From assembly GCF_002272015.1 (NCBI RefSeq), contig NZ_NPBY01000045.1, forward strand, positions 1-64,000: a stretch of DNA of 64,000 bases, in the 5' to 3' direction. Positions 27,813-38,686 of the stretch are shown piece after piece (within the stretch, counting starts at the first letter, position 1; each line of letters starts with the position of its first letter). Both the position numbers and the translations under genes were made by a program. The DNA is from Paenibacillus campinasensis. GTDB lineage: Bacteria > Bacillota > Bacilli > Paenibacillales > Paenibacillaceae. The notes beneath the pieces are model-generated. The model saw only the letters and a program-made list of their open reading frames with translations, did no database searches and was not told the origin of the DNA.

Positions 27813-28271
27813 CTAGAACAGTGGACCGCCAAAGCCATTTAACCGGGCGATGAGGCCGATTTGACCGATGTGATACGTCTCATGGTCATAGATATGATGG
27901 AAGATCCAGCGCATCGTTGGCGGGGATGGCGGCTGCCATCCATCTGAGTAAGTCGGCAGGGGGAGGACGGGATCGGATTCGCTGAACTTGAGTGAGTCAA
28001 GCACACGATCGGTTCGATGCCGGATATCGATATAGGCTTGAAGCAGCTGCTCGGGGGTGTCCAGTTTTCCGGGTAGCGTTAACTCCCCTTGCAGCCCAAT
28101 GACATGAATCCAATCGTCCTCGCTGCGAGCGATATGTTCGATGATCCATGCAATGGAGTTCGGATGGTCGCGATGCACCGCATACCATTGGTCCTCGCTG
28201 AGCAGCTGCAAATAAGGAATAAGCACTTTACGAGCATCGTTGCGATAAGGAAAGAAACTTGAAAGGTTCAT
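27813..28271 (-). CDS. DinB family protein
   Basis: A 152-residue four-helix-bundle protein of the DinB/YfiT superfamily. The three metal-ligand histidines are expected from AWIIEHIARSEDDWI and the C-terminal HHIYDHETYHIGQIGLI. Members include damage-induced proteins of unknown activity and thiol-dependent transferases using bacillithiol or mycothiol. No specific partner is adjacent. The gene stands alone, divergent from the ABC exporter. Confidence 0.87.
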   Translation of the reverse strand: MNLSSFFPYRNDARKVLIPYLQLLSEDQWYAVHRDHPNSIAWIIEHIARSEDDWIHVIGLQGELTLPGKLDTPEQLLQAYIDIRHRTDRVLDSLKFSESDPVLPLPTYSDGWQPPSPPTMRWIFHHIYDHETYHIGQIGLIARLNGFGGPLF

Positions 28272-28346
28272 CTTTAGTCTCCTGGGAATATGATTTGAGT
28301 CTCATTCTATCAAATGAACACGGCAAAGTCACATAGCAAGATCACT

Positions 28347-28375
28347 TCTACAAAACCGAACGTATGTGCTATAAT
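28347..28375 (+). promoter_or_regulatory. extended -10 promoter of the ABC exporter operon
   Basis: TGCTATAAT (extended -10, TATAAT at 28370-28375) with TCTACA 17 bases upstream. It leaves a leader of about 200 bases before the first exporter gene. Confidence 0.55.
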
Positions 28376-28583
28376 GAATGGAAACGACTGGGGGGCGGTA
28401 TGCCCTCCGCTCGGTAAAGGCTTCAACAGTCTCGCTTTAGCTGGAGCATCGATCGGAGAAAATGTTCATAATTATTTTTTACCTATTCAATGTGACCGGC
28501 TATCGTGTAGACTGATCATAATTTCGGCTTTATGACAACAAGGAGAGCCGGCACTATTTTGCATACATATGGGGGTGGGCGAT
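28376..28583 (+). promoter_or_regulatory. structured leader of the ABC exporter operon
   Basis: The 200-base leader contains GACTG...CAGTC enclosing a GC-rich hairpin (GGGGGC, GGTAT, GCCCTC), then an AT-rich run ATAATTATTTTTTAC. A 20-codon frame starting METTGGRYAL at 28377 could be a leader peptide. No known riboswitch class was recognised. It may mediate attenuation in response to an exporter substrate. Confidence 0.35.
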
Positions 28584-30329
28584 ATGCCCAAACAAGAGAA
28601 GCTGTCGATGTCATGGCTGCTTCGGTATTTAAAGCCGGTTAAGGGCAGGCTGACGATCCTGCTCATTCTGCTGCTGTCCTCCACCGGACTTCAGCTGATT
28701 CATCCGCAGATTATTCAACGCTTTATCGATTCGGCTGTCGGCGGGGATGGGATGTCCATCCTGCTTCGTCTTGCGGGCCTGTTCTTGATAGTGGCGGTGG
28801 TGAACCAGCTGATCACGGTAGCGGTCAGTTATCTCGGCAACGACGTATCGTGGCGGGCAACGAACCGGCTTCGCGGTGATTTGCTCAGGCACTGCCTGAA
28901 GCTGGATATGCGGTTTCACAACGTGAAAACGCCAGGGGAAATGATTGAACGGGTTGACGGGGATGTTACGAATATTTCGAACTTTTTTGCGATGTTTATT
29001 GTTCAGGTCATCGGAAGCTTTGTGCTGCTTGCAGGCATCCTAGGCTTCATGTTTACCGTTAATGTGCCGATCGCCCTGGTGATGACGGTATTCACACTTG
29101 CGGCGGTGCTGTTCATGATGTTTATCCGCAATCTGGGAGTGCAGTCCTCGAAGTCGGAGCGCGAGGCGAGCGCTTCACTCTTCGGGCTGATCGAGGAGCG
29201 CATTGCCGGAATTGAGGATGTTCAGGCCAACGGCCATGTGCCGTATGTGATGAATCGATTTCATCGCCTGATGCGTACGGTATTTCTGCGAGGGCGCAAA
29301 GCGTGGATGCTGCGTGTGGTGCCGTGGAATACAACCGTCGTGCTGTTTGCGCTGTCGGTGACGGCCGTGCTACTGCTCGGGGTGCACAACTACATTATTG
29401 GAGAGCTTACGCTGGGCACCTTGTTTCTGATCTACCAATACACCCAGATGCTGAATGATCCGATTGAGATGCTTGGCGATCAGGTTCAGGAGTTCCAGAA
29501 GGCGAAGTCGGGCATGCTTCGTTCCAGAGAGCTGCTGGCGAACCGGAGCGAGATTGTGGACGGGGAGCTGGATGAGCTGCCGGAGGGTCCACTTGGCCTG
29601 GAGTTTGAAGGAGTTCACTTCCGTTATAACGAGGATAAACCGGTTCTGCAGGACGTTACGTTCGCTGTGAAGCCGGGTGAGCGCCTGGGCATTATCGGGC
29701 GCACAGGCAGCGGCAAGTCAAGCCTCAGCCGGGTGCTGCTTCGTCTGTATAACATCGATCGCGGAGTCATTCGGGTCGGCGGAACGGATATCACGAAGCT
29801 GAAACTTCCTGCCCTGTATAAACGGGTGGGGATGGTGACGCAGGACGTGCAGCTGTTTGATGGGACACTGCGCGACAATCTGACGCTGTTTAACAGCGAC
29901 ATTCCGGATGCGTATATATTGGAAACGACAGAGCAGCTTGGCCTGCGTCACTGGATTGACGAACAGCCCGAGGGCTTGGATACTCATCTGGCGGCGGGCG
30001 GCGCCTCGCTGTCTGCCGGGGAAGCGCAGCTGTTCGCCTTGACCCGGGTCTTTCTGACCCAGCCGAGTCTGGTCATTCTGGATGAGCCGTCATCCCGGCT
30101 GGATGCAGCTACGGAAAGCGTGCTTCAGGAAGCGGTGGAGCGATTGATGAGCCAGTGCACAGGGATCGTGATTGCCCACCGTCTTGCGACACTGGAGCAA
30201 GTGGACAAAATTATGGTGCTTGGCGATGGGCGAATTCTCGAATTCGGTGACCGCAAGGCGCTTGCGAATAACCCGGATTCACATTATGCCAGATTGCTGG
30301 CCAGTGGAAGAGAGGAGGAGCTTGCATGA
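28584..30329 (+). CDS. ABC exporter, half-transporter 1 (membrane + ATPase domains)
   Basis: A 581-residue type IV ABC half-transporter. Six membrane helices lie in the first 310 residues and an ATPase domain follows: Walker [21 protein letters not shown], signature [15 protein letters not shown], and Walker [17 protein letters not shown] with the catalytic Glu present. It overlaps the next gene by four bases and would pair with it as a heterodimer. Such pairs export drugs, lipids or peptides; the cargo is unknown. The ATG at 28584 follows GGGGGTGGG; an upstream ATG at 28569 is possible. Confidence 0.9.
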   Translation: MPKQEKLSMSWLLRYLKPVKGRLTILLILLLSSTGLQLIHPQIIQRFIDSAVGGDGMSILLRLAGLFLIVAVVNQLITVAVSYLGNDVSWRATNRLRGDLLRHCLKLDMRFHNVKTPGEMIERVDGDVTNISNFFAMFIVQVIGSFVLLAGILGFMFTVNVPIALVMTVFTLAAVLFMMFIRNLGVQSSKSEREASASLFGLIEERIAGIEDVQANGHVPYVMNRFHRLMRTVFLRGRKAWMLRVVPWNTTVVLFALSVTAVLLLGVHNYIIGELTLGTLFLIYQYTQMLNDPIEMLGDQVQEFQKAKSGMLRSRELLANRSEIVDGELDELPEGPLGLEFEGVHFRYNEDKPVLQDVTFAVKPGERLGIIGRTGSGKSSLSRVLLRLYNIDRGVIRVGGTDITKLKLPALYKRVGMVTQDVQLFDGTLRDNLTLFNSDIPDAYILETTEQLGLRHWIDEQPEGLDTHLAAGGASLSAGEAQLFALTRVFLTQPSLVILDEPSSRLDAATESVLQEAVERLMSQCTGIVIAHRLATLEQVDKIMVLGDGRILEFGDRKALANNPDSHYARLLASGREEELA

Positions 30330-32161
30330 CGGTTGCCGGTTTTATCGGCCGTTTATTTCGGTTTCGGCCGCTGTTGTTTCTGATCAACGGCGTGCTGTGG
30401 TGCATATTCCATTCCCTGCCGCTGGCGATCGGCCTCGGGATGCAGTGGTTTTTCGACCGAGTCGCGGCGAGCACAGATACGACGCCATACATGTGGCTGG
30501 CTGTGCCGCTGATTATGATCGCTGCTGTGAGGCTAGTACGGGTCGGTGCGTTTTTTGCGGCGTTCTATAAATGGGTGACCTATATCTATCATATCCAGGC
30601 CATTCTGAGAACGAATATGCTGGCCGGCATTATGCGCTGGCCGGGACGCAACCTGCCGGCTTCGCCGGGGGAAGCGATGAGTCGGTTCCGCGATGATGTC
30701 GAGGAAGTGGTAGAGTATGTGGAATCATGGGTGGATTTCTGGGGGCGGTTCGTGTTTGCGGTCGTGTCCGTGATCATTATGGCTAATATTAACTGGCAGA
30801 TTATGCTCGTATCCGTTCTGCCGCTCGTCATTGTTACAATGCTGAACAATCTGTCCGGCAACCGGGCGCGGCGTTATGGGCAGATGAACCGGGAAGCGAC
30901 GGGGCGGATCACCAGCTTCATCGCGGAAACATTCGGTGCGGTACAGGCGCTGAAGCTGGGTCAGGCGGAGGATCGGGTACATGACCGTTTTGCCAAGCTG
31001 AACGAAGACCGGCGGCAGGCGGCCCTCAAGGACAATCTGTTCAAGCAGTGGATGAGGTCACTCAATCAGCATGTGATTGCGATCTCTACGGGACTTATCC
31101 TGCTGATGTGCGCATCCGAAATGCAGGCCGGGCGGTTTAGTGTCGGGGATTTCGCACTGTTCACGACCTATCTGGCCAACATCGGATTCAGTATCTCGCT
31201 GTTCGGTTACATGGTGTTTCAGCACAAGCGGCTCAAGGTGTCGTTTGAACGGATGCGGAAGCTGTTCCGGCCTGGCGAAGAGGACATGATCATGGAATTC
31301 AGGGAGACCTATCTGTCCAAGGAGCCGCCGCAGCCTGCGGTTTCCGTCAGGGAGCCACAGGACCGGCTGCAAAGTCTGGAGGTCAGCGGACTGTCCTACC
31401 GCTACCCGGGATCGGATAACGGGATTACCGATATCAGCTTCCAGCTGGAGCGGGGCAAGTTCCTCGTAGTAACCGGGCGCATCGGCTCAGGCAAGTCGAC
31501 GCTCGTGCGGACCTTGCTCGGCTTGCTGCCGAAGCAGGAGGGCTCCATTCGCTGGAACGGACATGAGGTGGACCCGGCGACGTTCCTGATGCCGCCGAGA
31601 GCGGCTTATACTCCGCAGGTTCCGCGTCTATTCAGCGATACGCTCAGAGAGAACATTGTGCAAGGGAAACAGGGCGATGCAGAAGCGGAGCTTGCACGCT
31701 CGATCCGCCTGTCCGTCATGGATAAGGATATTCGCGATCTGGACCGGGGGCTTGAGACGTTTGTCGGGCCAAGGGGCGTTATGCTGTCAGGCGGACAGAT
31801 CCAGCGGTCGGCGACAGCGCGGATGCTGATGACAGGCGCAGACTTGTTCATTTTCGATGATCTGTCCAGCGCGCTGGATGTGGAGACAGAGCAGCAGGTG
31901 TGGGAAGGGCTGTTTCGGGAGCAGGACGTCACCTGTATTGCCGTATCCCACCGCCGCGCGGCATTGTCCAAGGCGGATCATATCATCGTCCTGAAGGACG
32001 GCCGGATCGAAGCGGAAGGCAGCCTGAATGAGCTCCTTGCCTCAAGCGAGGAGATGCGGCTGCTGTGGGACGGCGAGCTGTCGGACGAGAAGACGTCCGG
32101 TGAAAGCACGCCTGGTGTCCCGGACGCGCAAGATCCAGGCAAGGTGAAAGTGAATAGCTAA
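30326..32161 (+). CDS. ABC exporter, half-transporter 2 (membrane + ATPase domains)
   Basis: A 611-residue partner of the preceding half-transporter, overlapping by ATGA. Walker A is [20 protein letters not shown] and the signature [15 protein letters not shown] is canonical. After Walker B the catalytic Glu is replaced by Asp ([12 protein letters not shown]). Together with the partner's LSAGE signature this indicates one consensus and one degenerate ATP site, typical of heterodimeric exporters. The last 45 residues are a charged tail. A terminator at 32225 closes the operon. Confidence 0.9.
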   Translation: MTVAGFIGRLFRFRPLLFLINGVLWCIFHSLPLAIGLGMQWFFDRVAASTDTTPYMWLAVPLIMIAAVRLVRVGAFFAAFYKWVTYIYHIQAILRTNMLAGIMRWPGRNLPASPGEAMSRFRDDVEEVVEYVESWVDFWGRFVFAVVSVIIMANINWQIMLVSVLPLVIVTMLNNLSGNRARRYGQMNREATGRITSFIAETFGAVQALKLGQAEDRVHDRFAKLNEDRRQAALKDNLFKQWMRSLNQHVIAISTGLILLMCASEMQAGRFSVGDFALFTTYLANIGFSISLFGYMVFQHKRLKVSFERMRKLFRPGEEDMIMEFRETYLSKEPPQPAVSVREPQDRLQSLEVSGLSYRYPGSDNGITDISFQLERGKFLVVTGRIGSGKSTLVRTLLGLLPKQEGSIRWNGHEVDPATFLMPPRAAYTPQVPRLFSDTLRENIVQGKQGDAEAELARSIRLSVMDKDIRDLDRGLETFVGPRGVMLSGGQIQRSATARMLMTGADLFIFDDLSSALDVETEQQVWEGLFREQDVTCIAVSHRRAALSKADHIIVLKDGRIEAEGSLNELLASSEEMRLLWDGELSDEKTSGESTPGVPDAQDPGKVKVNS

Positions 32162-32224
32162 GTGAATCATTATGTGAATTATGAACGGCACCATATCCTA
32201 TCATCATCAGTATATGACGGATCT

Positions 32225-32262
32225 AGCGGCCTTTCCCCGAGCCCGGGGGAAGGCCGCTTTTT
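32225..32262 (+). terminator. terminator of ABC exporter operon
   Basis: AGCGGCCTT-CCCC pairs with GGGG-AAGGCCGCT, followed by TTTT. Confidence 0.85.
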
Positions 32263-32299
32263 AGATATGACAGGAGGTGATAATCCAAGTCAGAAGTAT

Positions 32300-32380
32300 A
32301 CCGGTTCGGAAGGGCGCTCTCTTCCGCCTCGAGATAGCCCCCGATCACTCCTGCTTAGGCAGAAAGGGTCGGGGCTTTTT
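32300..32380 (+). terminator. second tandem hairpin region with terminator
   Basis: A small hairpin CGGAAG...CTTCCG is followed by a terminator, AGCCCCCGATCACT...GGGTCGGGGCTTTTTT. An almost complete anti-16S sequence, AGGAGGTGATAATCC, precedes it at about 32273. No protein gene was recognised between the two terminators, so a short RNA is possible. Confidence 0.5.
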
Positions 32381-32548
32381 TAGCTGCTGGTGGTCGATCC
32401 AAGCTCCCCTGTCCTTCGTGTTTATGGGCTGCCATCAACGATTGTCATAGGAAGGTTTAAATTTCGGACAATTAGTGTACTACTTGTAGTATAGATGCTA
32501 ATAAACATAATCTAACAATCGAATCCCAAATGAGAGGAGCATTTTCAC

Positions 32549-34123
32549 GTGGATGGTAACAAACCAAAGCAGGATGAGGACAATCTGACATTAACCACGA
32601 GACAGGGCCATCCGGTACGGGATAATCAAAATATCCGGACCGTTGGCAATCGGGGCCCAAGCACGCTGGAGAACTATCACTTTCTGGAGAAGATGTCGCA
32701 CTTTGATCGCGAGCGTATTCCAGAGCGGGTGGTCCATGCGCGGGGTGCGGGTGCTCATGGCGTGTTTACCGCCTATGGCAAGGTAGGAGACGAACCGGTC
32801 TCCAAATACACACGTGCAAAGCTGTTCCAGGAGGCGGGCAAGGAAACGCCTGTTTTTGTGCGTTTTTCGACCGTTATTCATGGGGGGCATTCCCCGGAAA
32901 CACTGCGTGATCCTCGCGGATTTGCTACCAAATTTTATACGGAGGACGGAAACTGGGATCTGGTTGGCAACAACCTGAAGATTTTCTTTATCCGTGATCC
33001 GCTCAAATTTCCGGATATGGTGCATGCCTTTAAACCGGACCCGATTACGAATGTTCAGGATATGCAGCGCTTCTTCGATTTTGTTTCAATGAGCCCGGAA
33101 GCGACCCATATGATTACCTTCCTGTTCTCGCCATGGGGGATTCCGGCCAACTATCGGCAGATGCAGGGTTCCGGCGTCAACACTTACAAATGGGTCAATG
33201 CGGAAGGTAAGGCCGTGCTGGTGAAATACCACTGGGAGCCGCTCAAGCAGGGCATCAAAAACCTGACTCAGGCCGAGGCGAATGAGATTCAGGCGAAGAG
33301 CTTCAATCATGCTACGCTTGATCTTTATGAAGCGATTGAGCGCGGCGACTATCCGGAATGGGAGCTGTGCGTTCAGATTATGGAGGACGGAGAGCATCCG
33401 GAGCTGGATTTTGACCCGCTGGATGACACGAAGCTGTGGCCAACGGACAAGTTTCCGTTCCTGCCAGTCGGCAAGATGACGCTCAACCGCAACCCCGAGG
33501 ACTACTTCACGGAGGTGGAACAGTCTGCGTTCGGTACGGGCGTATTGGTGGACGGTCTGGACTTCTCGGATGACAAAATGCTGCAGGGCCGCACATTCTC
33601 CTACTCGGATACACAGCGTTACCGGGTAGGCGCCAACTATTTGCAGCTGCCGATCAATGCGCCGAAGACGCATGTGGCCACGAACCAAAGCGGTGGACAG
33701 ATGCAGTATAAGGTCGATCGCGCGCCAGGCCAGAACCCGCATGTCAACTATGAGCCGTCTTCTATGGGCGGGCTTCAGGAGGCGCCTAAGCCAGGCAAAG
33801 ACCATGAGCCGGAATATAACGCCAGACTTGTGCGTGAGCCGATTGACCGTCAGAACAACTTCGGTCAGGCGGGTGAGACGTATCGCTCCTTCGAGCCATG
33901 GGAGCAGGATGAGCTGATTGCGAACCTGGTGGATGCGCTCAGCCAGTGCAAGCAGGATATTCGCGAGCGGATGATTTCCTACTTTACCCAGGCCGATCCG
34001 GAATACGGACGCCGTGTAAAGGAAGGCCTGGAGAACGTGGGCGATATCGAAAGCGGCCAGATCGACCCGCAGCAGGGTGTCGATCTGTCGCATGAGAAAG
34101 GCAAGGAAGCTGATCCGTATTAA
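32549..34123 (+). CDS. catalase (monofunctional haem type)
   Basis: A 524-residue clade-type haem catalase that dismutates H2O2. The catalytic His lies in [14 protein letters not shown] (about residue 63) and the distal Asn in [14 protein letters not shown]. The proximal haem ligand Tyr is in [15 protein letters not shown] near residue 345. Length fits small-subunit catalases. GAGAGGAG is about 9 bases before a GTG start. The upstream region has no unambiguous PerR box. Single gene with its own terminator. Confidence 0.95.
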   Translation: MDGNKPKQDEDNLTLTTRQGHPVRDNQNIRTVGNRGPSTLENYHFLEKMSHFDRERIPERVVHARGAGAHGVFTAYGKVGDEPVSKYTRAKLFQEAGKETPVFVRFSTVIHGGHSPETLRDPRGFATKFYTEDGNWDLVGNNLKIFFIRDPLKFPDMVHAFKPDPITNVQDMQRFFDFVSMSPEATHMITFLFSPWGIPANYRQMQGSGVNTYKWVNAEGKAVLVKYHWEPLKQGIKNLTQAEANEIQAKSFNHATLDLYEAIERGDYPEWELCVQIMEDGEHPELDFDPLDDTKLWPTDKFPFLPVGKMTLNRNPEDYFTEVEQSAFGTGVLVDGLDFSDDKMLQGRTFSYSDTQRYRVGANYLQLPINAPKTHVATNQSGGQMQYKVDRAPGQNPHVNYEPSSMGGLQEAPKPGKDHEPEYNARLVREPIDRQNNFGQAGETYRSFEPWEQDELIANLVDALSQCKQDIRERMISYFTQADPEYGRRVKEGLENVGDIESGQIDPQQGVDLSHEKGKEADPY

Positions 34124-34171
34124 GCATCGGCTTAAATGAAGCGTGAACCGGTACCGGTGATCATACCAACC

Positions 34172-34202
34172 CCGCCGTCAGGGATATTCCCTGGCGGTTT
34201 TT
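34172..34202 (+). terminator. catalase gene terminator
   Basis: CCGCCGTCAGGGA, TAT, TCCCTGGCGG followed by TTTTT. Confidence 0.85.
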
Positions 34203-34308
34203 GTCGTTTGCGGGAAGCACGGCGTTTACGTTTGTTTTCGTCATGGAAGCATCTGGATAAACCTTTGTTGCAGCAACGATTCCACCTGAGACCGTGCTTT
34301 TCTCAATG

Positions 34309-34368
34309 AAACTAGTTTACAAAATGAAGCAATAGTTATGCTGCAAATTTTACGGTGAATTGAACTAG
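34309..34368. promoter_or_regulatory. candidate LacI-family operator pair
   Basis: A perfect 10-base palindrome AAACTAGTTT (34309-34318) and a related half-like element GAACTAGATAAAC (34362-34374) share AACTAG. They sit 54 bases apart in the leader of the LacI-family regulator gene, consistent with autoregulation. Confidence 0.35.
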
Positions 34369-34440
34369 ATAAACATTCTGAAAACACGGGATTTACAAAA
34401 CCAGTTTAATATGGAATGCGAAGTGGAGGAAAAAAATGTT

Positions 34441-35475
34441 ATGGCAAACATGGGTGACGTAGCAAAAGATGCCGGTGTATCGAAGAGCACCGTATCCAAT
34501 GTGTTTAGCGGGAAACGTTCGATCAGTGAGGCGGTGAGACAGCGGGTGCTTGAATCGGCCAATCGGCTGAATTACAGGCCCAATTACTTTGCGAGAAGCA
34601 TGGTGACGAAGGAAACGCGAATTATCGGGCTGGTCATGGACAGCCGAAAGGTCAAGTTTAACCAGTACAACTTGTCGTTCATCAACGGCGTGCTCCGGGA
34701 ATGCAGCTCGCAGGGCTACAGACTGTTGATCGATACACTCCCCAGCTCGTTCCGCAACAAGGTGACGCAGATGACTTCGGAGCCGGTAGACGGGGAGATC
34801 ATTCTGGACCCGCTTACGGTGGACGAGCGTGTGGAGGAGCGGGTGAAGTCCGGACGGCTGATGACGATCATCGGGAAACCGCCGCGTAAATACGAAGCCG
34901 CGCTTCCTTATGTGAACAACGACAATGTTCAGGCAGCGGAAACGGCAACATCCTATCTGCTGGAGCTGGGGCATCGGAACATCCTGATGATTAATGCCGT
35001 GAAGAAGCATACCGTGAGCCAGGACCGCAAAGCCGGATTCATGCTGTCATACAGCAAGCGCGGCTTGTCGCCGGACGAGGAACTGATCGTGTATCGCGAT
35101 GATGCTGTAAGCTCGGCAGAATTCGGATACCGCACGGTGATGAAATGGATGGAGAAGTTCCCGGATATTACGGCGGTGATTGCGGACACAGACCAGATTG
35201 CCCTTGGCGTATACCGGGCGGCGATGGAACTGGGCCTAAGCATACCGGATGACCTGTCGGTGATTGCGTTTAACAACGATACCGTATATCCTGGCGAATT
35301 CCATCCCCCATTAACGAGCGTGGAGCTCAATGGCGAGATTTTGGGGCAGGAGGCAGCCAAGCTGCTGATTGAGCAGCTGGTGGCCAAGAACAAGCTGGTG
35401 AAGCAGGTAACCATTCAGAGCAGACTCGTGCTCCGGGCGTCCTGCGGCCCGATTAAGCAAGGTTTTCCCGTCTGA
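34441..35475 (+). CDS. LacI family transcriptional regulator
   Basis: A 344-residue repressor. The N-terminal helix-turn-helix is MGDVAKDAGVSKSTVSNVFS, with the hinge RLNYRPNYFARSM. A periplasmic-binding-like effector domain follows, ending LSVIAFNNDTVYPGEFHPPL. Members bind operators until a sugar or sugar derivative is sensed. It is immediately upstream of a complete Opp/Dpp-type transport operon, which it probably controls, pointing to an oligosaccharide cargo. GGAGG lies 12 bases before the ATG at 34441; an ATG at 34411 lacks a site. Confidence 0.9.
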   Translation: MANMGDVAKDAGVSKSTVSNVFSGKRSISEAVRQRVLESANRLNYRPNYFARSMVTKETRIIGLVMDSRKVKFNQYNLSFINGVLRECSSQGYRLLIDTLPSSFRNKVTQMTSEPVDGEIILDPLTVDERVEERVKSGRLMTIIGKPPRKYEAALPYVNNDNVQAAETATSYLLELGHRNILMINAVKKHTVSQDRKAGFMLSYSKRGLSPDEELIVYRDDAVSSAEFGYRTVMKWMEKFPDITAVIADTDQIALGVYRAAMELGLSIPDDLSVIAFNNDTVYPGEFHPPLTSVELNGEILGQEAAKLLIEQLVAKNKLVKQVTIQSRLVLRASCGPIKQGFPV

Positions 35476-35551
35476 CTTACCCTGCCCTGGTGGAGCAGCT
35501 CGACGTGAAAATAGATAAGTTCAATCAATGCATATTGGGAGGGAGATTCAA

Positions 35552-37561
35552 TTGCGTCAAAAGTTAAGCTTAATCGGTTTGGTTGTACTGCTGATGCTTT
35601 CCACATTGACTGCCTGTATGGGCGGAGACAGCGGAACGGCAGGCAACAACAGCACGGTGGAAAGCCAGCAGACTGATAATACAACCGCTACGGCGGAAGC
35701 TGCCACAGCTCAAATTCCGGACATTAAGAGCGCGGCGGAGCTGACAAGCTTCCAGGAAGCTCCAATGCTGGCCGAGCTGGTCCAGGCCGGTACTTTGGAG
35801 CCGGTTGAGGCACGGATGCCGGTTAAAGAGGACATTATGATCGAGCCGGTATACGAGGAAATCGGAAAGTACGGCGGAGAATGGAACTTCCCGTGGAACG
35901 GGCCGGATGACAAGTGGGGAATCGGCATGGCCACCGAGGAAGCGATGTTCCGCTTTACGGAGGACGGCAGCGGCGTGGAGCCGAACGTAGCGAAAGGCTA
36001 TGATGTCAATGCGGATTCAACCGAGTTCACGATCTATCTTCGCGAAGGCATGAGATGGTCCGACGGCGTGCCGTTTACGGCCGATGATGTCGTGTTCTAC
36101 TGGGAGCATATGCTGATTCCTGAGACGTTCAGTAAAGCGCTGTATGACTGCTACTATTCGGTGGATCCGGTGACGGGCGAGAAAGCGCGCGCTGACGTAA
36201 CTAAAGTGGACGATTACACGGTCAAAGTGACGTTCAAGCATCCGAATGTCATGTTCCTGGAGCGCCTGGCAATTGATAACAAATGGTTCTTTGCTCCGGC
36301 GCATTATTACAAAACCGTTCTTCCTGAGTTCATCGGGGAGCAGAAGGCGCTGGAAGTGGCCAAGGAATACGGGTTTGAGGACCTGAACACCCTGGGCATG
36401 TGGACAGGCTACTACTACTGGCTCTACCCGCAGCGTCCAACCCTTCGCGCATGGGTAGCCAAAAACGATATGAACAGCGACCGGTTTATTATGGAGCGCA
36501 ACCCGTATTTCTTCAAAGTGGATGCCGCAGGCAATCAACTGCCGTATATGGATCGCATTGTCCTGACGAAAATGCAAGATCCGAGCCATAAGCTGCTTGA
36601 GACGATGGCCGGCAAGATAGAGATTACAACATTTGGCTTTACGGATTTCACGGTGCTTAAAGAAAATGAGCAAAAAGGCGACTATCGGGTCATTCAATGG
36701 ACCACCCCAAGCTGGTCCAGCACGGGCGTGCAATTGAATCAGACGACAGAAGATCCGAAACTGCGCGAGCTGTTCCAGGACATCCGTTTCCGTGAGGCGC
36801 TGTCGGTAGCGGTGGACCGCAGGGAAATTTCGGAGATGATCACTAACGGTCTCGGTGAGCCGATCCAGGCTTCGGTGCCGGAAGGGCTGCCGAACGAGCA
36901 GGCGGGATGGGCGCAGCAGTGGGCGGAATACGACACGGCGCGTGCAGAGCAGCTGCTGGATGACATCGGATTGAAATGGGATGCGGAGCGCAAATTCCGC
37001 ACATTCGCGGACGGATCGAACCTGACGTTAACCATCTATCAGGAAGATACGGCAGATGATCCGCGGTTTATCGAACTGCTGCGCAAGTACTATCAGGCGG
37101 TTGGAATTCGCACAGATGTCAAAATTGTGGATCAGGGAAGTTATTTTGATCTGAAATATGCCAATAAAATTCCGGTATCCGTCAAGTCGGTCAACATTGT
37201 AAGCCTGTCTTACCGTCCGGACGAGCTGGTTCCGCTTCGCGTCATTACGCCTTGGTTCGGTCATTACGGACTGTTCACGTCTTCCGGAGGCAAGGAAGGG
37301 GTTAAGCCTGAAGGCGATGTTGCGAAGATTCTGGAACTGTGGGATAAGGTCAAGGGCTCCAAGACGAGAGAAGAAGTTCAGGAGTGGACTGACGAAATCG
37401 TCAAGCTGCATCAGAAGAACCAGTGGGTCATCGGCTACAGCGGCCCTACACCGGTGCTCGTCGTGGCTAAGAACAACCTGAGAAACGTGCCTTCGCTTGT
37501 GTTCTCGGATGAATTCCGCGGCATCGGCCATGCGCATCCGGCCCAGTTCTTCCTGAAGTAA
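35552..37561 (+). CDS. ABC transporter substrate-binding lipoprotein (SBP family 5)
   Basis: A lipoprotein of about 669 residues with lipobox LTAC and a low-complexity Ser/Thr/Asn linker. The large domain includes DDVVFYWEHMLIPETF and LREGMRWSDGVPFTADD, the hallmark of family 5 binding proteins that capture peptides, nickel or oligosaccharides. At about 670 residues it is longer than typical OppA, as in the sugar-binding members of Thermotoga and Paenibacillus. GGGAGGGAG precedes a TTG at 35552. A terminator-like hairpin follows the gene, which would give more binding protein than permease. Confidence 0.88.
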   Translation: MRQKLSLIGLVVLLMLSTLTACMGGDSGTAGNNSTVESQQTDNTTATAEAATAQIPDIKSAAELTSFQEAPMLAELVQAGTLEPVEARMPVKEDIMIEPVYEEIGKYGGEWNFPWNGPDDKWGIGMATEEAMFRFTEDGSGVEPNVAKGYDVNADSTEFTIYLREGMRWSDGVPFTADDVVFYWEHMLIPETFSKALYDCYYSVDPVTGEKARADVTKVDDYTVKVTFKHPNVMFLERLAIDNKWFFAPAHYYKTVLPEFIGEQKALEVAKEYGFEDLNTLGMWTGYYYWLYPQRPTLRAWVAKNDMNSDRFIMERNPYFFKVDAAGNQLPYMDRIVLTKMQDPSHKLLETMAGKIEITTFGFTDFTVLKENEQKGDYRVIQWTTPSWSSTGVQLNQTTEDPKLRELFQDIRFREALSVAVDRREISEMITNGLGEPIQASVPEGLPNEQAGWAQQWAEYDTARAEQLLDDIGLKWDAERKFRTFADGSNLTLTIYQEDTADDPRFIELLRKYYQAVGIRTDVKIVDQGSYFDLKYANKIPVSVKSVNIVSLSYRPDELVPLRVITPWFGHYGLFTSSGGKEGVKPEGDVAKILELWDKVKGSKTREEVQEWTDEIVKLHQKNQWVIGYSGPTPVLVVAKNNLRNVPSLVFSDEFRGIGHAHPAQFFLK

Positions 37562-37588
37562 TTCGTTTCGTCTAACCGAATAACTACA

Positions 37589-37646
37589 AGCCAGGGAGAG
37601 CTACAGCTTAGGCGGCTGCATGTTCTTCTCCCTGGCTGATTTTTTT
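37589..37646 (+). terminator. partial terminator between binding protein and permease genes
   Basis: AGCCAGGGAGA and TCTCCCTGGCT form an 11-bp stem, followed by GA and seven Ts, with a 27-base loop. It is probably leaky, to unbalance expression within the operon. Confidence 0.8.
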
Positions 37647-37685
37647 GAAATACGAGATGTAAGGAAAGGAGCGGCATAGCCCCCT

Positions 37686-38684
37686 ATGATTCGGTATATT
37701 GCCAAGCGCACGCTGGTGATGATCCCTGTGTCACTTGCAGTTTCCATGATTGTTTTCTTCATCATTCAGCTCCCTCCGGGAGACTTTATCAGCGGTTATG
37801 CAGCGAAAATGTCGGCTAGCGGAGAAGTGATGGACGCGCAGGCGCTCGCGAAGCTCCGTGAAAACTATGGGCTGGATCGGCCGTGGTATACGCAATATTT
37901 TTCCTGGATATGGGGGATTCTGACCAGCGGTGACTTTGGATACTCCCTGAGCTATAACCGTCCGGTGTCGGAGATTATCGGCCAGTACATGGGCATCACC
38001 GTTATTATTTCTTTGGCAACGATGATTTTTACGTACGTGGTTGCTATTCCGATCGGCATTCTAAGTGCTGTTAAGAAGTATTCCTTTTTTGATTATTTCG
38101 CAACCGGGGTCGGATTCCTGGGCATGGCGACGCCAAACTTTTTGTTTGCGATCATTCTGATGTTCCTATCCTTTCAATGGTGGGGCGATCCGATGCTTGG
38201 ACTGTTCTCTCCCGAATTTGCCGATGCGCCGTGGACGGCCGCGAAATGGATGGATTTGCTGAAACATATGATCATTCCGGTCATCGTGATCGGAACGTCC
38301 AACACATGCGAGCTGATTCGGGTCATGCGGGGGCAGATGCTGGATGAGATGTCCAAGCCGCATATCGTGACCGCGCGTGCCAAGGGGCTTCCCGAGTGGA
38401 AGATCCTGCTCAAATATTCGATGCGTGCAGCGGTGAATCCGGTGATCAGCACGATCGGGTGGTCGCTGACAACGATCTTTACAGGCTCGACGATTACGGC
38501 TATTGTGCTGAATCTGCCGACCCAAGGGCCGATTATGCATCGGGCGCTGCTCAGTCAGGATATGTATCTGGCGGGAAGCTGGCTGCTGTTGATGGCGATA
38601 TTCACCCTGATTGGCACCCTGTTGTCAGATATACTGCTGGCCTGGCTGGACCCACGAATCCGGCTGGATCGGAAGGAGGCATAA
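37686..38684 (+). CDS. ABC transporter permease (DppB type)
   Basis: A 332-residue inner-membrane permease with the N-terminal AKRTLVMIPVSLAVSMIVFF helix, ENYGLDRPWYTQYFSWIWGI and the coupling loop TARAKGLPEWKILLKYSMR. It forms half of the channel of the family 5 uptake system together with the next gene. GGAAAGGAG lies before the ATG. It ends 2 bases before the downstream start. Confidence 0.93.
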   Translation: MIRYIAKRTLVMIPVSLAVSMIVFFIIQLPPGDFISGYAAKMSASGEVMDAQALAKLRENYGLDRPWYTQYFSWIWGILTSGDFGYSLSYNRPVSEIIGQYMGITVIISLATMIFTYVVAIPIGILSAVKKYSFFDYFATGVGFLGMATPNFLFAIILMFLSFQWWGDPMLGLFSPEFADAPWTAAKWMDLLKHMIIPVIVIGTSNTCELIRVMRGQMLDEMSKPHIVTARAKGLPEWKILLKYSMRAAVNPVISTIGWSLTTIFTGSTITAIVLNLPTQGPIMHRALLSQDMYLAGSWLLLMAIFTLIGTLLSDILLAWLDPRIRLDRKEA

Positions 38685-38686
38685 CG

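Noticed and set aside
32273..32430. Frame starting GTG after AGGAGG between the exporter and catalase genes
   Set aside because: The start overlaps the ribosome site and the frame runs through a strong terminator.
32440..32548. PerR box upstream of catalase
   Set aside because: No sequence resembling TTATAATNATTATAA with fewer than about four mismatches was seen.
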